From an uncultured Bacteroides sp. (lineage in GTDB: Bacteria > Bacteroidota > Bacteroidia > Bacteroidales > Bacteroidaceae): a DNA stretch of 64,000 nt. The translations under genes were made by a program, and so were the position numbers. This document shows positions 25,480 through 34,435 of the stretch, in pieces. Under the pieces are notes generated by a model. It ran no database searches. It saw only the letters and a list, made by a program, of their open reading frames with translations, and was not told the origin of the DNA. The stretch covers positions 67,762 to 131,761 of the forward strand of contig CALADS010000079.1 of assembly GCA_937890825.1 (NCBI GenBank), written 5' to 3'. Each line of letters opens with the position of its first letter. The stretch's first letter is position 1.

Positions 25480-26427
25480 TTATTTCTTTTCAAAGTCTGT
25501 TTTTACAGATTCAGATACCAGCATGCTGCCTTCCAGATAAAGTCTCTTGGCTTCGTCTGCGCTTACCCATTCAATGGCGCTGGCAAAGGTACCTACTACG
25601 TTGTTTCCTGCCATGCCCGGTACATACAGCGTGAAGTACTGGAAGATGAATTTTTCGCAGGCACTGTAGTAAGATAAGCCGCTCTTAGGCTGATACAGGT
25701 GGATGTAACCATCGCCGTAGTTGGTACCGAAAGCTTCGGCCGTAGAGGCAAAAACCTGTTCGTCCATCTCAATCAGCGGATTCAGAATATCGTTTGTCGT
25801 GAAGCGGATTTTCACGTCGTAGCCGTCGTAGAAGAAATCCTTCATGATGATGGTATTTTCTTCTTCCGTATCGATTACTGTCTTAACCAGGCGGTTGTCT
25901 ACGTTGGGCATGAATTCTTGCATGTAGGTAGAAGTCAGTACGGCATAACCGTTGAACAGGTTGATGTCGAACGGACAGCACTTTTGCAGCACTACTTTCG
26001 CCTCGTAGTTGTTATCATACATATTCCATTGGTTCTCTTTCTCTGTGAGCAGGCGCAGAGTCAGTCCCAGTGAGTCGGTTACTGCAATGGCATCGTAGTT
26101 ACCGCGGATGCGCACGTTGGCAGAGCGTTCACCAGCCTTGATGGTGATGGTGTTTGATTCAATGGTATAGTGCTTGCCCTCGATGGCATTGCTTTTCTTC
26201 TCTATTACCTCCACAGCCATGGTGCGGTCATAGTCACAGGCTTGGGTGGCAGCTACGGGGATGTCGAAGACTTCCTCGTTATTTTGCACCGCCAGCACTG
26301 TCAGCGTATCCGAGAACAGGACATAATTGGGACCGTCGTAGGTCTGGCGATCTGCGTCCCCACAGCTGCTTGTGGCAAACAGCAGCACGGCCAGCATGGC
26401 CATCAGTCCGTAGTTTATCTTTCTCAT
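25480..26427 (-). CDS. DUF4984-like lipoprotein next to SusD
   Basis: A 315-residue lipoprotein with lipobox ATSSC (Cys22) and GDAD following. A Calx-beta/DUF4843-like region at residues ~30-150 (YVLFSDTLTVLAVQNNEEVFDIPVAAT, ANVRIRGNYDAI) is followed by a beta-rich part (NGYAVLTSTYMQEFMPN, KDFFYDGYDVKIRFTTND, EKFIFQYFTLYVPG). I recall DUF4984 for such proteins. Placed directly behind susD, it may be an extra lipoprotein of the SusCD complex. Confidence 0.73.
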   Translation of the reverse strand: MRKINYGLMAMLAVLLFATSSCGDADRQTYDGPNYVLFSDTLTVLAVQNNEEVFDIPVAATQACDYDRTMAVEVIEKKSNAIEGKHYTIESNTITIKAGERSANVRIRGNYDAIAVTDSLGLTLRLLTEKENQWNMYDNNYEAKVVLQKCCPFDINLFNGYAVLTSTYMQEFMPNVDNRLVKTVIDTEEENTIIMKDFFYDGYDVKIRFTTNDILNPLIEMDEQVFASTAEAFGTNYGDGYIHLYQPKSGLSYYSACEKFIFQYFTLYVPGMAGNNVVGTFASAIEWVSADEAKRLYLEGSMLVSESVKTDFEKK

Positions 26428-26463
26428 TGTTATACTTATGCTTTATTATTAATGAAGTTATTC

Positions 26464-27975
26464 TTATTTGTTGCTTTCATTGGGCTGAATCTCGCTGCCC
26501 GGTGAATCCAATTCATGTTTCGGGATGGGCCATACGAAGCGCACGTCGTCTGCTTCGATTTTCAGCGAGCTACCGTTAGCCAATGACTGTTGCTGCGGTT
26601 TGCGTTCGAAGCCTTTGTGCCAGCGTTTCAAGTCTTGCAGACGGAAACCTTCCATATAGAGTTCGCGTACACGTTCTTCTTCGATAATTTCCAGCCAGTT
26701 TTGTTTGGTCACCGAGATGGCACCGTTGCCGCCTTGGAAGCGAGCCTTGCGCAGGTCGCTAAGGTCTTTGCTGGCACCGCCCATGTTGTCTTGGTTGGCA
26801 CGAGCTTCGGCACGAATCAAGTACTGTTCCGACAGACGGAATACTTTCGGCATACATACATGGAGCATGTTCTGAGCCATGAATTGTTCGTTACCGAAGT
26901 ATTTAGCTACCAGCGGCCACTGCAATCCGTGCGGATAACCTGTAGGCTGACTTACGAAGTTGGCCTGGAAGCGCAGGTCTTGTTCGGTATACAAGTTCAG
27001 TACCCAAGTAGCCGGTACATAGTCGGGCTTGAAGCTCTGGAAGTCGTAGTTGAAGAAAATCTGACCCAATGCACCTCCGGAACTGCTTATCGTCATACCT
27101 ACTTTCCAGATGATTTCAGTACTTTCGTCGTTCGACCACATGTACTGGTAGGCATTCTGGTTACTGGTAATCATCTGGTTTACGTTCGACAGGCGGTAGT
27201 GATTGCTTTCAATCACCTTCGTTGCATACTTCTCGGCATCTTTCCAATTCTGCATGTACAGAGCTACGCGAGCGCGCAGTGCATATACGGTGAATTCGCA
27301 GAAATACGGAGTGCTGTAGAGCTGGCCGTTGAAATCTTCTTCCAGTTTCAGATAGTAGGCAGCTCTGTCCAGATCGTCCAATACAAACTGGTAAGAAGCT
27401 TCCAGTGAAGAGCGGCGGGTAGGTTCATCACCGTCGTAGTGAGATTTCAGTACCACACCCAGTTCATCGGCAGCCGTAGCGGGGTCGTAAGCCTTGCAGA
27501 ACAGCTTGATGAGTTCTGAATACGCCAATGCACGGGCAAAGTAGGCTTCGCCGCAATACTGGTCCAGACGGTCCAGGTCTTCATCGTTGGTGGTGTTCTG
27601 GCGTACGCGGTCTACGTTGTCCAACATGAAGTTACAGCGAGTAATTACATTGTACAGTCCGGCATATACCGATTCGTATTCAGGTTCGGTAGAAAGAATG
27701 TTCCAGCGCCAGGTGTTACCAAATTGGTTGGAGTAGCCGTTTACCGCATAAGCCAAGTCTGCCTGTATATCGGGCAGCAGGGTGAGGTAACCGCTGTACA
27801 ACGCTCCGTTCAGCCAGGAAGAATAGATACCGATAACGGCCTGGTCTACTTCATCCACGGTGGTGATGGCTTGGTCAGACGGCACCATGTCATCCGGATA
27901 CTTGTCCAGACAAGAGGTGGTGCTGAATGCCACAGCAGCCATGAGCAGATAGGTTTTTATATTTTTCATTTTCAT
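26464..27975 (-). CDS. SusD/RagB-family nutrient-binding lipoprotein
   Basis: A 503-residue SusD homologue. Signal peptide with lipobox STTSC (Cys22) and LDKYPDDMVP, the typical SusD start. TPR-like helices appear (YCGEAYFARALAYSELIKLFCKAY), as does the SusD signature ARVALYMQNWKDAEKYATKVIE, and the C-terminal segment EEERVRELYMEGFRLQDLKRW is diagnostic. It forms the lid on the SusC barrel and captures ligand. It lies 21 bp after susC. The start is either of two ATGs two codons apart (27975 or 27969). Confidence 0.95.
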   Translation of the reverse strand: MKMKNIKTYLLMAAVAFSTTSCLDKYPDDMVPSDQAITTVDEVDQAVIGIYSSWLNGALYSGYLTLLPDIQADLAYAVNGYSNQFGNTWRWNILSTEPEYESVYAGLYNVITRCNFMLDNVDRVRQNTTNDEDLDRLDQYCGEAYFARALAYSELIKLFCKAYDPATAADELGVVLKSHYDGDEPTRRSSLEASYQFVLDDLDRAAYYLKLEEDFNGQLYSTPYFCEFTVYALRARVALYMQNWKDAEKYATKVIESNHYRLSNVNQMITSNQNAYQYMWSNDESTEIIWKVGMTISSSGGALGQIFFNYDFQSFKPDYVPATWVLNLYTEQDLRFQANFVSQPTGYPHGLQWPLVAKYFGNEQFMAQNMLHVCMPKVFRLSEQYLIRAEARANQDNMGGASKDLSDLRKARFQGGNGAISVTKQNWLEIIEEERVRELYMEGFRLQDLKRWHKGFERKPQQQSLANGSSLKIEADDVRFVWPIPKHELDSPGSEIQPNESNK

Positions 27976-27996
27976 TGATATCGTTAGTATTTAGTT

Positions 27997-30930
27997 TTAG
28001 AAAGAGAGTTCTACACCGAACGAGTATTGACGAGACATCGGATATTGTGCCTGATACATGTTGGTGAACGCTTCCGGATCGAGTCCGCTAAACTTCGTGA
28101 AGGTCAGCAGGTTCTGTCCTTGTGCATAGATGCGTGCGTTGGTGAAGAAATTCGTCTTTTTCAGCCAGCTTTGCGGCAGCATGTAGCTGATCATCAAATT
28201 CTTCAGACGCAGGAAGGAAGCATCTTCCAGGAAGCGAGAGTCCATCTGCGGCGTTACGCCCCAACGGGGGATGTCGGTCACGTCGCCCGGTTTCTTCCAG
28301 CGGTCGTAGAGCAGACGCTTGGATTGGTTGAAGCCGGTATAGAGTCCGTTGCTTTCTTCAAAGAAGCGGTCGTTGTTGAACATCCAACGGTCGGCCACCC
28401 AGCTGAACTGTGCATTTACAGAAATGCCTTTCCAGGTGAGGGTAGTACCGAAACCTCCTTGCCAGGGGGCCAGGTAGTTCTTGCCCACCATCACTTTGTC
28501 CGACTCGCGGAATTCGTTGGTGATGTTGCCGTCTTTGTCGTACCACAGCGGGTCACCGTTCACGGGGTTTACACCGGCATAGCGGTTGATGTAGAATTCA
28601 CCGTAAGGACGGCCTACTACCCATTTGGTAGAAGTGTTGGGCAATTCATATTCTTGTACACCGTTATACAATTCCTTGATTTCGTTCTTGTTGTACGATA
28701 CGTTGGCATTGACATTCCATACGAAGTCTTTCAGGCGCAGCACGTCGGCATTTACGGCCAGTTCCACACCCATGTTGGTCATCACACCGATGTTGTCCCA
28801 ACGATAACCGTTGTTGCCTTCAGAGTAAGACTGGGGTACTTCCATCAAGATGTCGCTGGTGCGCTTGTGATAGAGTTCCAAGTCTACGTTCAGACGGTCG
28901 AAGAATCCCAGGTGGAATCCCAGGTTGGTGGTCCAGGTAGTTTCCCAGCTCAGCTTTTCGTTACCTTTCTGTTGCGGTGCGATACCGGCCACATCCATGT
29001 ATCTCCAGCCGCCGCTTACCAGTGCCAGGTGGTCGAAGTAAGGAATTTCAGAGTTACCCGATGTACCTGTACTGAGCGATACCTGTGCATTGTGCAGCCA
29101 GTTCAGATTCTGCAGGAATTTTTCTTTCTTGGCGTTCCACATCAACCCCAATGACCAGAACTGACCCCAGCGGTGGTCTTTACCGAAACGTGAAGAAGCA
29201 TCGGTACGGAGGCTCAGGTCTACGTAGTAACGGTCGTCGTAGTTATATTCGGCACGGCCGAAGAAAGACAGGAAAGAGTAGGCAGCGCTGTTGTCTTGCC
29301 AGCTGGAAGCACGCGTACCCGAAGTTACATTGGTCAGATAGTCATTGTTCTGATTACGGGTAGTTACGTTGAATCCTTCTGCGCGATAGTCCACGCCTTC
29401 CTGACCCAGCATCACATTGAAGTGATGGTCGCGGTTGATATCGAAGCGATAGTTCACCGTATTGGTAACAGTGAGGTTCAGAATATCGTTAGACTGACGT
29501 CCTGCCACACCCAGCCCGTTGTTCAGCTGGTAGCTGGGGAACGACTGCATAAAGCCGGTGGAGTGCGTGAAGTCTGCACCAAACTGTACGCGGTAAGTAA
29601 GGTTCTCTATCGGGGTTACTTCGGCAAAGAGTACGCTCATCACCTTGTACTTCTTATTGGTTACGGGGTTGTTGTCCATCCATTCGATGGGGTTTACCGT
29701 AGTACCTGTCCATCCGCCGTTGGCATTGGTAGCCAAAGAGCCGTCCGGGTTATAAGGATTCCAGTAGGGCAACATAAAGCGGCAAGCCGAAATGGGCGAA
29801 GACAAGCTGTATGAACCCGCATCGGCCTGTTCTACCTCTTCATAGGTTACCATCGAGTTGGTACCCACCTTCAGCCAGTTGCTGGCTTTTACCTCAGCGT
29901 TGGCACGTACAGAATAACGGGCAAAGGTAGAACCCTGTGCAATACCGTCTTGGTCGTAGAAACTTCCCGATACAAAGTAATTCAATTTTTCGGTAGCGCG
30001 GCTGATAGAGAGGTCGTAGTTCTGCAACATGGCCTTGTCGTTGAACACCATGTCTCTCCAGTTTACATCCGTCTGGCTCAGTATATCGTAGTTCTGTCCG
30101 GCGTCCAGTCCTACTTCTTTTTCAAACTGAATGCGTTCAGCAGTGTTCATCAGGTTCCATTCACCCTTGGCCAGCTGAGAAATACCCCATTGTGTGCGCA
30201 GCGTGATGTGAGCCTTGTCCATAGCTCTACCACGCTTGGTTGTAATTACCACTACACCGTTGGCCGCGCGGGCACCGTAGATAGACGTAGAAGAAGCATC
30301 CTTCAATACGGAAATGCTTTCGATGTCGCTCGGGCTAATGGTATTGAAATCGCTGCTCGAGATGGGCACACCGTCGAGAATAAACAACGGAGAAGTACCG
30401 GAGTTGATAGAGTTGGTACCACGAATCTGGAAAGCTGCCGCCTTGCTGGGCTCACCAGAATTCGACATCACCATCAAGCCGGGTGTCTGACCCTGCAGTG
30501 CCTGGTCGAAACCTGCAGCCGGAACGCTTTCCAGTTTCTCAGACTTCACTGTAGAAACAGAACCGGTTACCGTTCCTTTTTTACGAACTCCGTAGGCCAC
30601 TACCACTACTTCATCCACCAGCTGTGCATCGCTTTTCAGCGTGATGTCCAGCTTTTGTGTCTGTGGAGTCACTACGTGCTGCTGTTGTTGCATACCGATG
30701 TATGAGAACACCAGTGTAGCTTGAGCAGCGCCTTTGATCTCAATGGAGTAGTTACCATCGATATCGGTAATAACTCCATTATTAGTACCCTCTTGCATAA
30801 TGGCTACACCAATCAGCGGTTCATTGGTTTCTGCTTCAATGACCGTACCCTTCACTGTAAAGTTTTGGGCAATAAGCGATTGGACCGCTATTACGGCAAG
30901 AGAGACGAACAAAAGAAATCCTCTTTTCAT
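27997..30930 (-). CDS. SusC/RagA-family TonB-dependent outer membrane transporter
   Basis: A 977-residue transporter. The signal peptide ends about residue 22 (SLIAQ), followed by a carboxypeptidase-like beta-sandwich (FTVKGTVIEAETNEPLIG, residues ~24-100), a TonB box DEVVVVAYG (~105), the plug domain with SusC signatures IRGTNSINSGTSPLFILDG, SISVLKDASSTSIYGARAANG and VITTKRG, and a C-terminal 22-strand barrel ending in VELSF. It imports ligand captured by SusD, using TonB-ExbBD energy. It heads a minus-strand operon of nine genes that runs to 16,036. No sigma/anti-sigma pair or hybrid two-component regulator adjoins it. It is at the short end of the SusC size range but complete. Confidence 0.96.
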   Translation of the reverse strand: MKRGFLLFVSLAVIAVQSLIAQNFTVKGTVIEAETNEPLIGVAIMQEGTNNGVITDIDGNYSIEIKGAAQATLVFSYIGMQQQQHVVTPQTQKLDITLKSDAQLVDEVVVVAYGVRKKGTVTGSVSTVKSEKLESVPAAGFDQALQGQTPGLMVMSNSGEPSKAAAFQIRGTNSINSGTSPLFILDGVPISSSDFNTISPSDIESISVLKDASSTSIYGARAANGVVVITTKRGRAMDKAHITLRTQWGISQLAKGEWNLMNTAERIQFEKEVGLDAGQNYDILSQTDVNWRDMVFNDKAMLQNYDLSISRATEKLNYFVSGSFYDQDGIAQGSTFARYSVRANAEVKASNWLKVGTNSMVTYEEVEQADAGSYSLSSPISACRFMLPYWNPYNPDGSLATNANGGWTGTTVNPIEWMDNNPVTNKKYKVMSVLFAEVTPIENLTYRVQFGADFTHSTGFMQSFPSYQLNNGLGVAGRQSNDILNLTVTNTVNYRFDINRDHHFNVMLGQEGVDYRAEGFNVTTRNQNNDYLTNVTSGTRASSWQDNSAAYSFLSFFGRAEYNYDDRYYVDLSLRTDASSRFGKDHRWGQFWSLGLMWNAKKEKFLQNLNWLHNAQVSLSTGTSGNSEIPYFDHLALVSGGWRYMDVAGIAPQQKGNEKLSWETTWTTNLGFHLGFFDRLNVDLELYHKRTSDILMEVPQSYSEGNNGYRWDNIGVMTNMGVELAVNADVLRLKDFVWNVNANVSYNKNEIKELYNGVQEYELPNTSTKWVVGRPYGEFYINRYAGVNPVNGDPLWYDKDGNITNEFRESDKVMVGKNYLAPWQGGFGTTLTWKGISVNAQFSWVADRWMFNNDRFFEESNGLYTGFNQSKRLLYDRWKKPGDVTDIPRWGVTPQMDSRFLEDASFLRLKNLMISYMLPQSWLKKTNFFTNARIYAQGQNLLTFTKFSGLDPEAFTNMYQAQYPMSRQYSFGVELSF

Positions 30931-31156
30931 CTCTGTTTTTTAAGTTAATGATATAATTGAATTGTTTTAAAAAAGTTTCTCTGCCAATTTTTCTATTATA
31001 TATGTATATTCATAAATAAATTGCGCTATGAACACGCTTGTTTCATATCGTCTTTTCGTTTAACGTTTCTCTTAACTGTTAACATTATGTCAAAAAATGC
31101 GCTTTTAATTTGTTCTGTCAAGATGCTCATAATTGCTTTTAGATTAAAAAATCGCA

Positions 31157-31164
31157 CAAATATA
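31157..31164 (-). promoter_or_regulatory. Candidate -7 box of the susC operon
   Basis: Minus-strand TATATTTG, the only TAnnTTTG match I found on that strand between susC and nadE. The spacing to the ATG at 30930 would give a leader of about 220 nt. No -33 element is evident. Confidence 0.4.
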
Positions 31165-31339
31165 CCTAAATCTTTTGTATTTTCTTAATTTTTGTAAGGT
31201 AATAAAGGATGTATTTGTTTGCATTTTATAGGAATAAACTTCCTTTTTGCTAGCCAAATACCGCGTTTTTAGCTTATTTTTTCTTTGTTTTGGGTTTGAA
31301 AGGTCGTTTTAGTAGAGTTTTGGAATACATTTGCAGGAT

Positions 31340-31427
31340 AGTTAAATAAATCAAATAGTACGTTATTTGTATAAAACTGTATGATTGTTGCATATTTATC
31401 GCAAAGACGTTCTCTTTGCCATTTTTT
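31340..31427 (+). ncRNA. Candidate small RNA upstream of nadE
   Basis: A TACATTTG box at 31326-31333 is followed 68 bp later by a perfect 7-bp hairpin GCAAAGA/TCTTTGC (31401-31419) and a T-run (31422-31427). Transcript limits of about 31340-31427 are inferred from these two signals only. No -33 element was found, and the region is AT-rich, so chance is a real alternative. Confidence 0.3.
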
Positions 31428-31471
31428 AAAGAATTTGTCGTATTGGTGGAATAGATTCTAAAACAAATGCG

Positions 31472-31479
31472 TAATTTTG
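31472..31479 (+). promoter_or_regulatory. Candidate -7 box of nadE
   Basis: TAATTTTG. Transcription from here would begin near 31486 and give a ~155-nt leader that includes the whole inverted repeat at 31551-31606. Confidence 0.4.
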
Positions 31480-31550
31480 CGCACACCTTTATATAGTATA
31501 TAGGGGGTATACAGCTGCATTGTTCCGCGCAAGCAGCTGCATGAGTCAAC

Positions 31551-31606
31551 GCAAGCGGTTGCAAGTGCCCATGCAGGCAGTTGCATGGGCACTTGCAACC
31601 GCTTGC
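31551..31606. repeat. Perfect 25-bp inverted repeat in the nadE leader
   Basis: Arms 31551-31575 and 31582-31606 are exact reverse complements over 25 bp and enclose only six bases (GGCAGT). No T-run follows, so it is not an ordinary terminator. The preceding 40 bp contain related words (AGCTGCA, AAGCAGCTGCATG, CAACGCAAGC). It ends 34 bp before the nadE ATG. It may be a dispersed intergenic repeat or an RNA structure that controls nadE. Confidence 0.8.
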
Positions 31607-31640
31607 TTGTCAACAGAGATTATTTATATATAGGTAGCCT

Positions 31641-33566
31641 ATGAATTACGGATATGTAAAAGTGGCAGCAGCTGTGCCCCGCCTAAAGGTGGCAGACTGC
31701 AAATTCAATGCCGATGAGATTGAAAAAGAGATTATCATTGCTGAAGGAAAAGGCGTGCAGATTATCGTCTTTCCCGAGCTGAGTATTACGGGGTACACGT
31801 GTGGTGACCTTTTTGCCCAACAGCTACTGCTGGATGAGGCCGAAATGGGGCTGATTCAGATTCTGAACAATACCCGTCAGTTGGACATCATCTCCGTGGT
31901 GGGTATGCCGGTGCCGGTTTGCGGTGCGTTGATGAATACGGCGGTCGTATTTCAGAAAGGTAAGATTCTGGGAGTAGTGCCCAAAACGTATCTGCCCAAC
32001 TATAAGGAGTTTTGCGAAAAACGCTGGTTTACTTCGGCCACTGAGGTAGGCGATACCAGCGTGCGTCTTTGCGGACAATTGGTTCCGATGAGTTCTCATC
32101 TGTTGTTCGAAACTTCCGACACTACGTTCGGTATTGAAATATGTGAGGATTTGTGGGCCCCTGTTCCTCCCAGTTCATTGCTGGCCATGCAGGGTGCAGA
32201 GATTATCTTCAATATGTCAGCCGATACCGAGGTGAGTGGAAAGCATGCCTATCTTCATTCTTTGCTCAGTCAGCAGTCAGCACGTTGCATAGCCGGTTAT
32301 GTGTTTAGTTCGGCCGGCTTCGGAGAATCTACTACCGATGTGGTGTTTGCAGGCAATGGCTTGATTTATGAAAACGGTACGCTGCTGGCAGCTAGTGAAC
32401 GCTTCTCGATGGATGCGCAGGTAGTGGTGAGCGAAATCGATGTAGAATACATACGCAGCCAGCGCAGGGTGAACACTACCTTTGCCTCCTGCCGTGCGTC
32501 GATGCATCTGCCACTGCTGGAACGCATTCAAACTGAATATTCCAATCGCAGCGATTGTGCGCTGACACGTACTTATCATCCCTATCCATTCGTGCCGCAG
32601 GATGAACAGTTGGATGACTATTGCCAGGAAATCTTTTCCATTCAGGTAGCCGGCTTGGCGCAGCGGTTGCTGCATACGCAGGCCAAGACTGCCGTAATCG
32701 GTATTTCAGGTGGGCTGGATTCTACCTTGGCCTTGCTGGTATGCGTGCGTACGTTCGATAAGCTGGGATGGTCCAGGCAGGGGATTGTGGCAGTCACCAT
32801 GCCGGGCTTTGGTACCACCGACCGCACGTATACCAATGCTATGCAGTTGATGAAATCACTGGGGGTAACTGTGCGCGAAATTTCTATCAAGGAGGCGTGT
32901 CTGCAACATTTCAAGGATATAGAACATGATCCGGCACAGCACGATGTGGTGTACGAAAATTCTCAGGCCAGAGAGCGTACACAGATTCTGATGGATATTG
33001 CCAACCAGACTTGGGGAATGGTGGTAGGTACCGGCGATTTGTCAGAATTGGCGTTGGGATGGGCTACCTACAACGGCGACCACATGTCTATGTATGGGGT
33101 AAATGCCGGTGTGCCGAAGACGCTGGTGAAGCACCTGGTTGCCTGGGTGGCTGCCCATGATGTGGACGAACTGTCACGGACCACTTTATTGGACATTGTA
33201 GATACTCCCATCAGTCCGGAACTGATTCCGGCAGATGCCGATGGAAACATCAAGCAGGTTACAGAAGATTTGGTAGGCCCTTATGAGTTGCATGATTTCT
33301 TCCTTTATTATTTCTTGAATTACGGTTTCCGTCCTGCCAAGATTTATTTCCTGGCTTGTCAGGCATTTAAGGGTTGTCATGAAGAGGCAGTTATCAAGAA
33401 GTGGCTGTCGGTATTCTGCCGTCGCTTCTTCAATCAGCAGTTCAAGCGTTCTTGTCTGCCCGACGGCCCTAAGGTGGGCTGTATCTCTATCAGTCCACGA
33501 GGCGACTGGCGCATGCCGAGCGATGCATCGTCGGCTTCCTGGCTGCGCGAAGTGGAGCAGTTATAA
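31641..33566 (+). CDS. nadE: Glutamine-dependent NAD+ synthetase
   Basis: A 641-residue two-domain enzyme. The N-terminal nitrilase-type amidase has the triad context FPELSITGY (Glu), PKTYLPNYKEF (Lys) and GIEICEDLW (Cys, near residue 175). The C-terminal synthetase domain has the PP-loop GISGGLDSTLALL (near residue 354) and GTGDLSELALGWATYNGDHMSMY. It makes NAD from nicotinate adenine dinucleotide with ammonia channelled from glutamine. It is monocistronic, read from a long structured leader, and terminated inside the 3' end of the convergent solute-binding protein gene. Confidence 0.96.
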   Translation: MNYGYVKVAAAVPRLKVADCKFNADEIEKEIIIAEGKGVQIIVFPELSITGYTCGDLFAQQLLLDEAEMGLIQILNNTRQLDIISVVGMPVPVCGALMNTAVVFQKGKILGVVPKTYLPNYKEFCEKRWFTSATEVGDTSVRLCGQLVPMSSHLLFETSDTTFGIEICEDLWAPVPPSSLLAMQGAEIIFNMSADTEVSGKHAYLHSLLSQQSARCIAGYVFSSAGFGESTTDVVFAGNGLIYENGTLLAASERFSMDAQVVVSEIDVEYIRSQRRVNTTFASCRASMHLPLLERIQTEYSNRSDCALTRTYHPYPFVPQDEQLDDYCQEIFSIQVAGLAQRLLHTQAKTAVIGISGGLDSTLALLVCVRTFDKLGWSRQGIVAVTMPGFGTTDRTYTNAMQLMKSLGVTVREISIKEACLQHFKDIEHDPAQHDVVYENSQARERTQILMDIANQTWGMVVGTGDLSELALGWATYNGDHMSMYGVNAGVPKTLVKHLVAWVAAHDVDELSRTTLLDIVDTPISPELIPADADGNIKQVTEDLVGPYELHDFFLYYFLNYGFRPAKIYFLACQAFKGCHEEAVIKKWLSVFCRRFFNQQFKRSCLPDGPKVGCISISPRGDWRMPSDASSASWLREVEQL

Positions 33567-33578
33567 GAAAGACACTCT

Positions 33579-34418
33579 TTAGTTGAATGAAAAATACCGT
33601 TTGTAGAGCAAGCGGTATTTTTTGCTTTTTACGTAATCGTCCAGCCAGGTGTTGAGGCTGTCCAGCAATACGGGGGCATGTTTGCTTACCGCCCAAGAGT
33701 AGAATTGCTTGAAGCTGATGGCGGTCTGTACGTCTATCTGCGGTAAGCTGTCGGCAGCTATCCGTGCTGTGCTGGCATCGCATACCGTATATTCAATGTC
33801 GCCGTGAGCCACCATGGCTATCAGCTGTTCCGGTCCGTATTTTTCCACCTCTTTTATATAGATGGTATCAGCTATCTCGCTGCCCAGATTACGAAGGCGG
33901 TAGATGGTAGGAGAACCTTTGGATAGATGGATGGTTTTGCCTGCCAGGTCGAGCTGCTGGCGGATGAAGCGGGTAGAATCTTCTTTAGAGCGTGGCTTGC
34001 GTTGTACCAGTACTTCCCGGCTGATGAGCAGCGGATGCGTCAGTAGCAGTGAATCTTTCAGCTCGCTGGTCATGTGGATGCTGTTGGCCAGCAGGTCGTA
34101 CTTGCCTTCCGACAATCCTTTCAGTTGTTCTTCAAAATTCATTGCAGTACTCAACTCAATCTTCAGGCGATAGTGCTGTGCAAATTCTTTCATCAGCTCG
34201 TAATGAAACCCCGATAATGCCAGGCTGTCAGAGTCTACATGAAAACCGATGGAGTGGTATTCCGTGGCAATGCGGATAAGGCTGTCTTGCCGAATCTGGG
34301 CAAAGTCGCGTGGGGGATACGCAGATGCCGCCTCCTCCTTACCGGGCAGGTAAAAGGTAGCGATGAGAGTTGCCAGTGTGCCCAGCAGCAGATATTTCAG
34401 TACGGTGTGTGTTTTCAT
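33579..34418 (-). CDS. Periplasmic solute-binding protein (family 3-like), orphan
   Basis: A 279-residue protein with an N-terminal membrane/signal segment (residues ~8-24) and no lipobox cysteine. The two-lobed SBP_bac_3 pattern is clear: LSGFHYELMKEFAQHYRLKIEL, GKYDLLANSIHMTSE, VLVQRKP, LAGKTIHLSKGSPTIY, and SWAVSKHAPVLLDSLNTWLDDYVKS at the end. It resembles the amino-acid-binding part of MltF without the transglycosylase domain. No ABC transporter genes adjoin. It follows the putative porin by 17 bp, so the two likely share a transcript. Confidence 0.82.
   Translation of the reverse strand: MKTHTVLKYLLLGTLATLIATFYLPGKEEAASAYPPRDFAQIRQDSLIRIATEYHSIGFHVDSDSLALSGFHYELMKEFAQHYRLKIELSTAMNFEEQLKGLSEGKYDLLANSIHMTSELKDSLLLTHPLLISREVLVQRKPRSKEDSTRFIRQQLDLAGKTIHLSKGSPTIYRLRNLGSEIADTIYIKEVEKYGPEQLIAMVAHGDIEYTVCDASTARIAADSLPQIDVQTAISFKQFYSWAVSKHAPVLLDSLNTWLDDYVKSKKYRLLYKRYFSFN
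33591..33625 (+). terminator. nadE terminator inside the convergent gene
   Basis: A 13-bp stem AAAATACCGTTTG (33591-33603) with CAAGCGGTATTTT (33609-33621, one wobble), then T-rich sequence. It lies wholly within the last codons of the minus-strand solute-binding protein (33579-34418). Confidence 0.7.
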
Positions 34419-34435
34419 AGTTGCAAAGCAGAGGG

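Larger units (their letters stand above)
30931..31640. other. 710-bp divergent intergenic region between susC and nadE
   Basis: An AT-rich stretch without a credible protein gene. It holds a susC-side -7 box (31157-31164, minus), a possible short RNA on the plus strand (about 31340-31427), the nadE -7 box (31472-31479), and the large inverted repeat at 31551-31606. The 226-bp leader implied for susC is long, a frequent trait of SusCD operons. Confidence 0.7.

Noticed and set aside
28027..29154. 375-codon plus-strand frame
   Set aside because: Shadow of susC, no start signal and no domain pattern.
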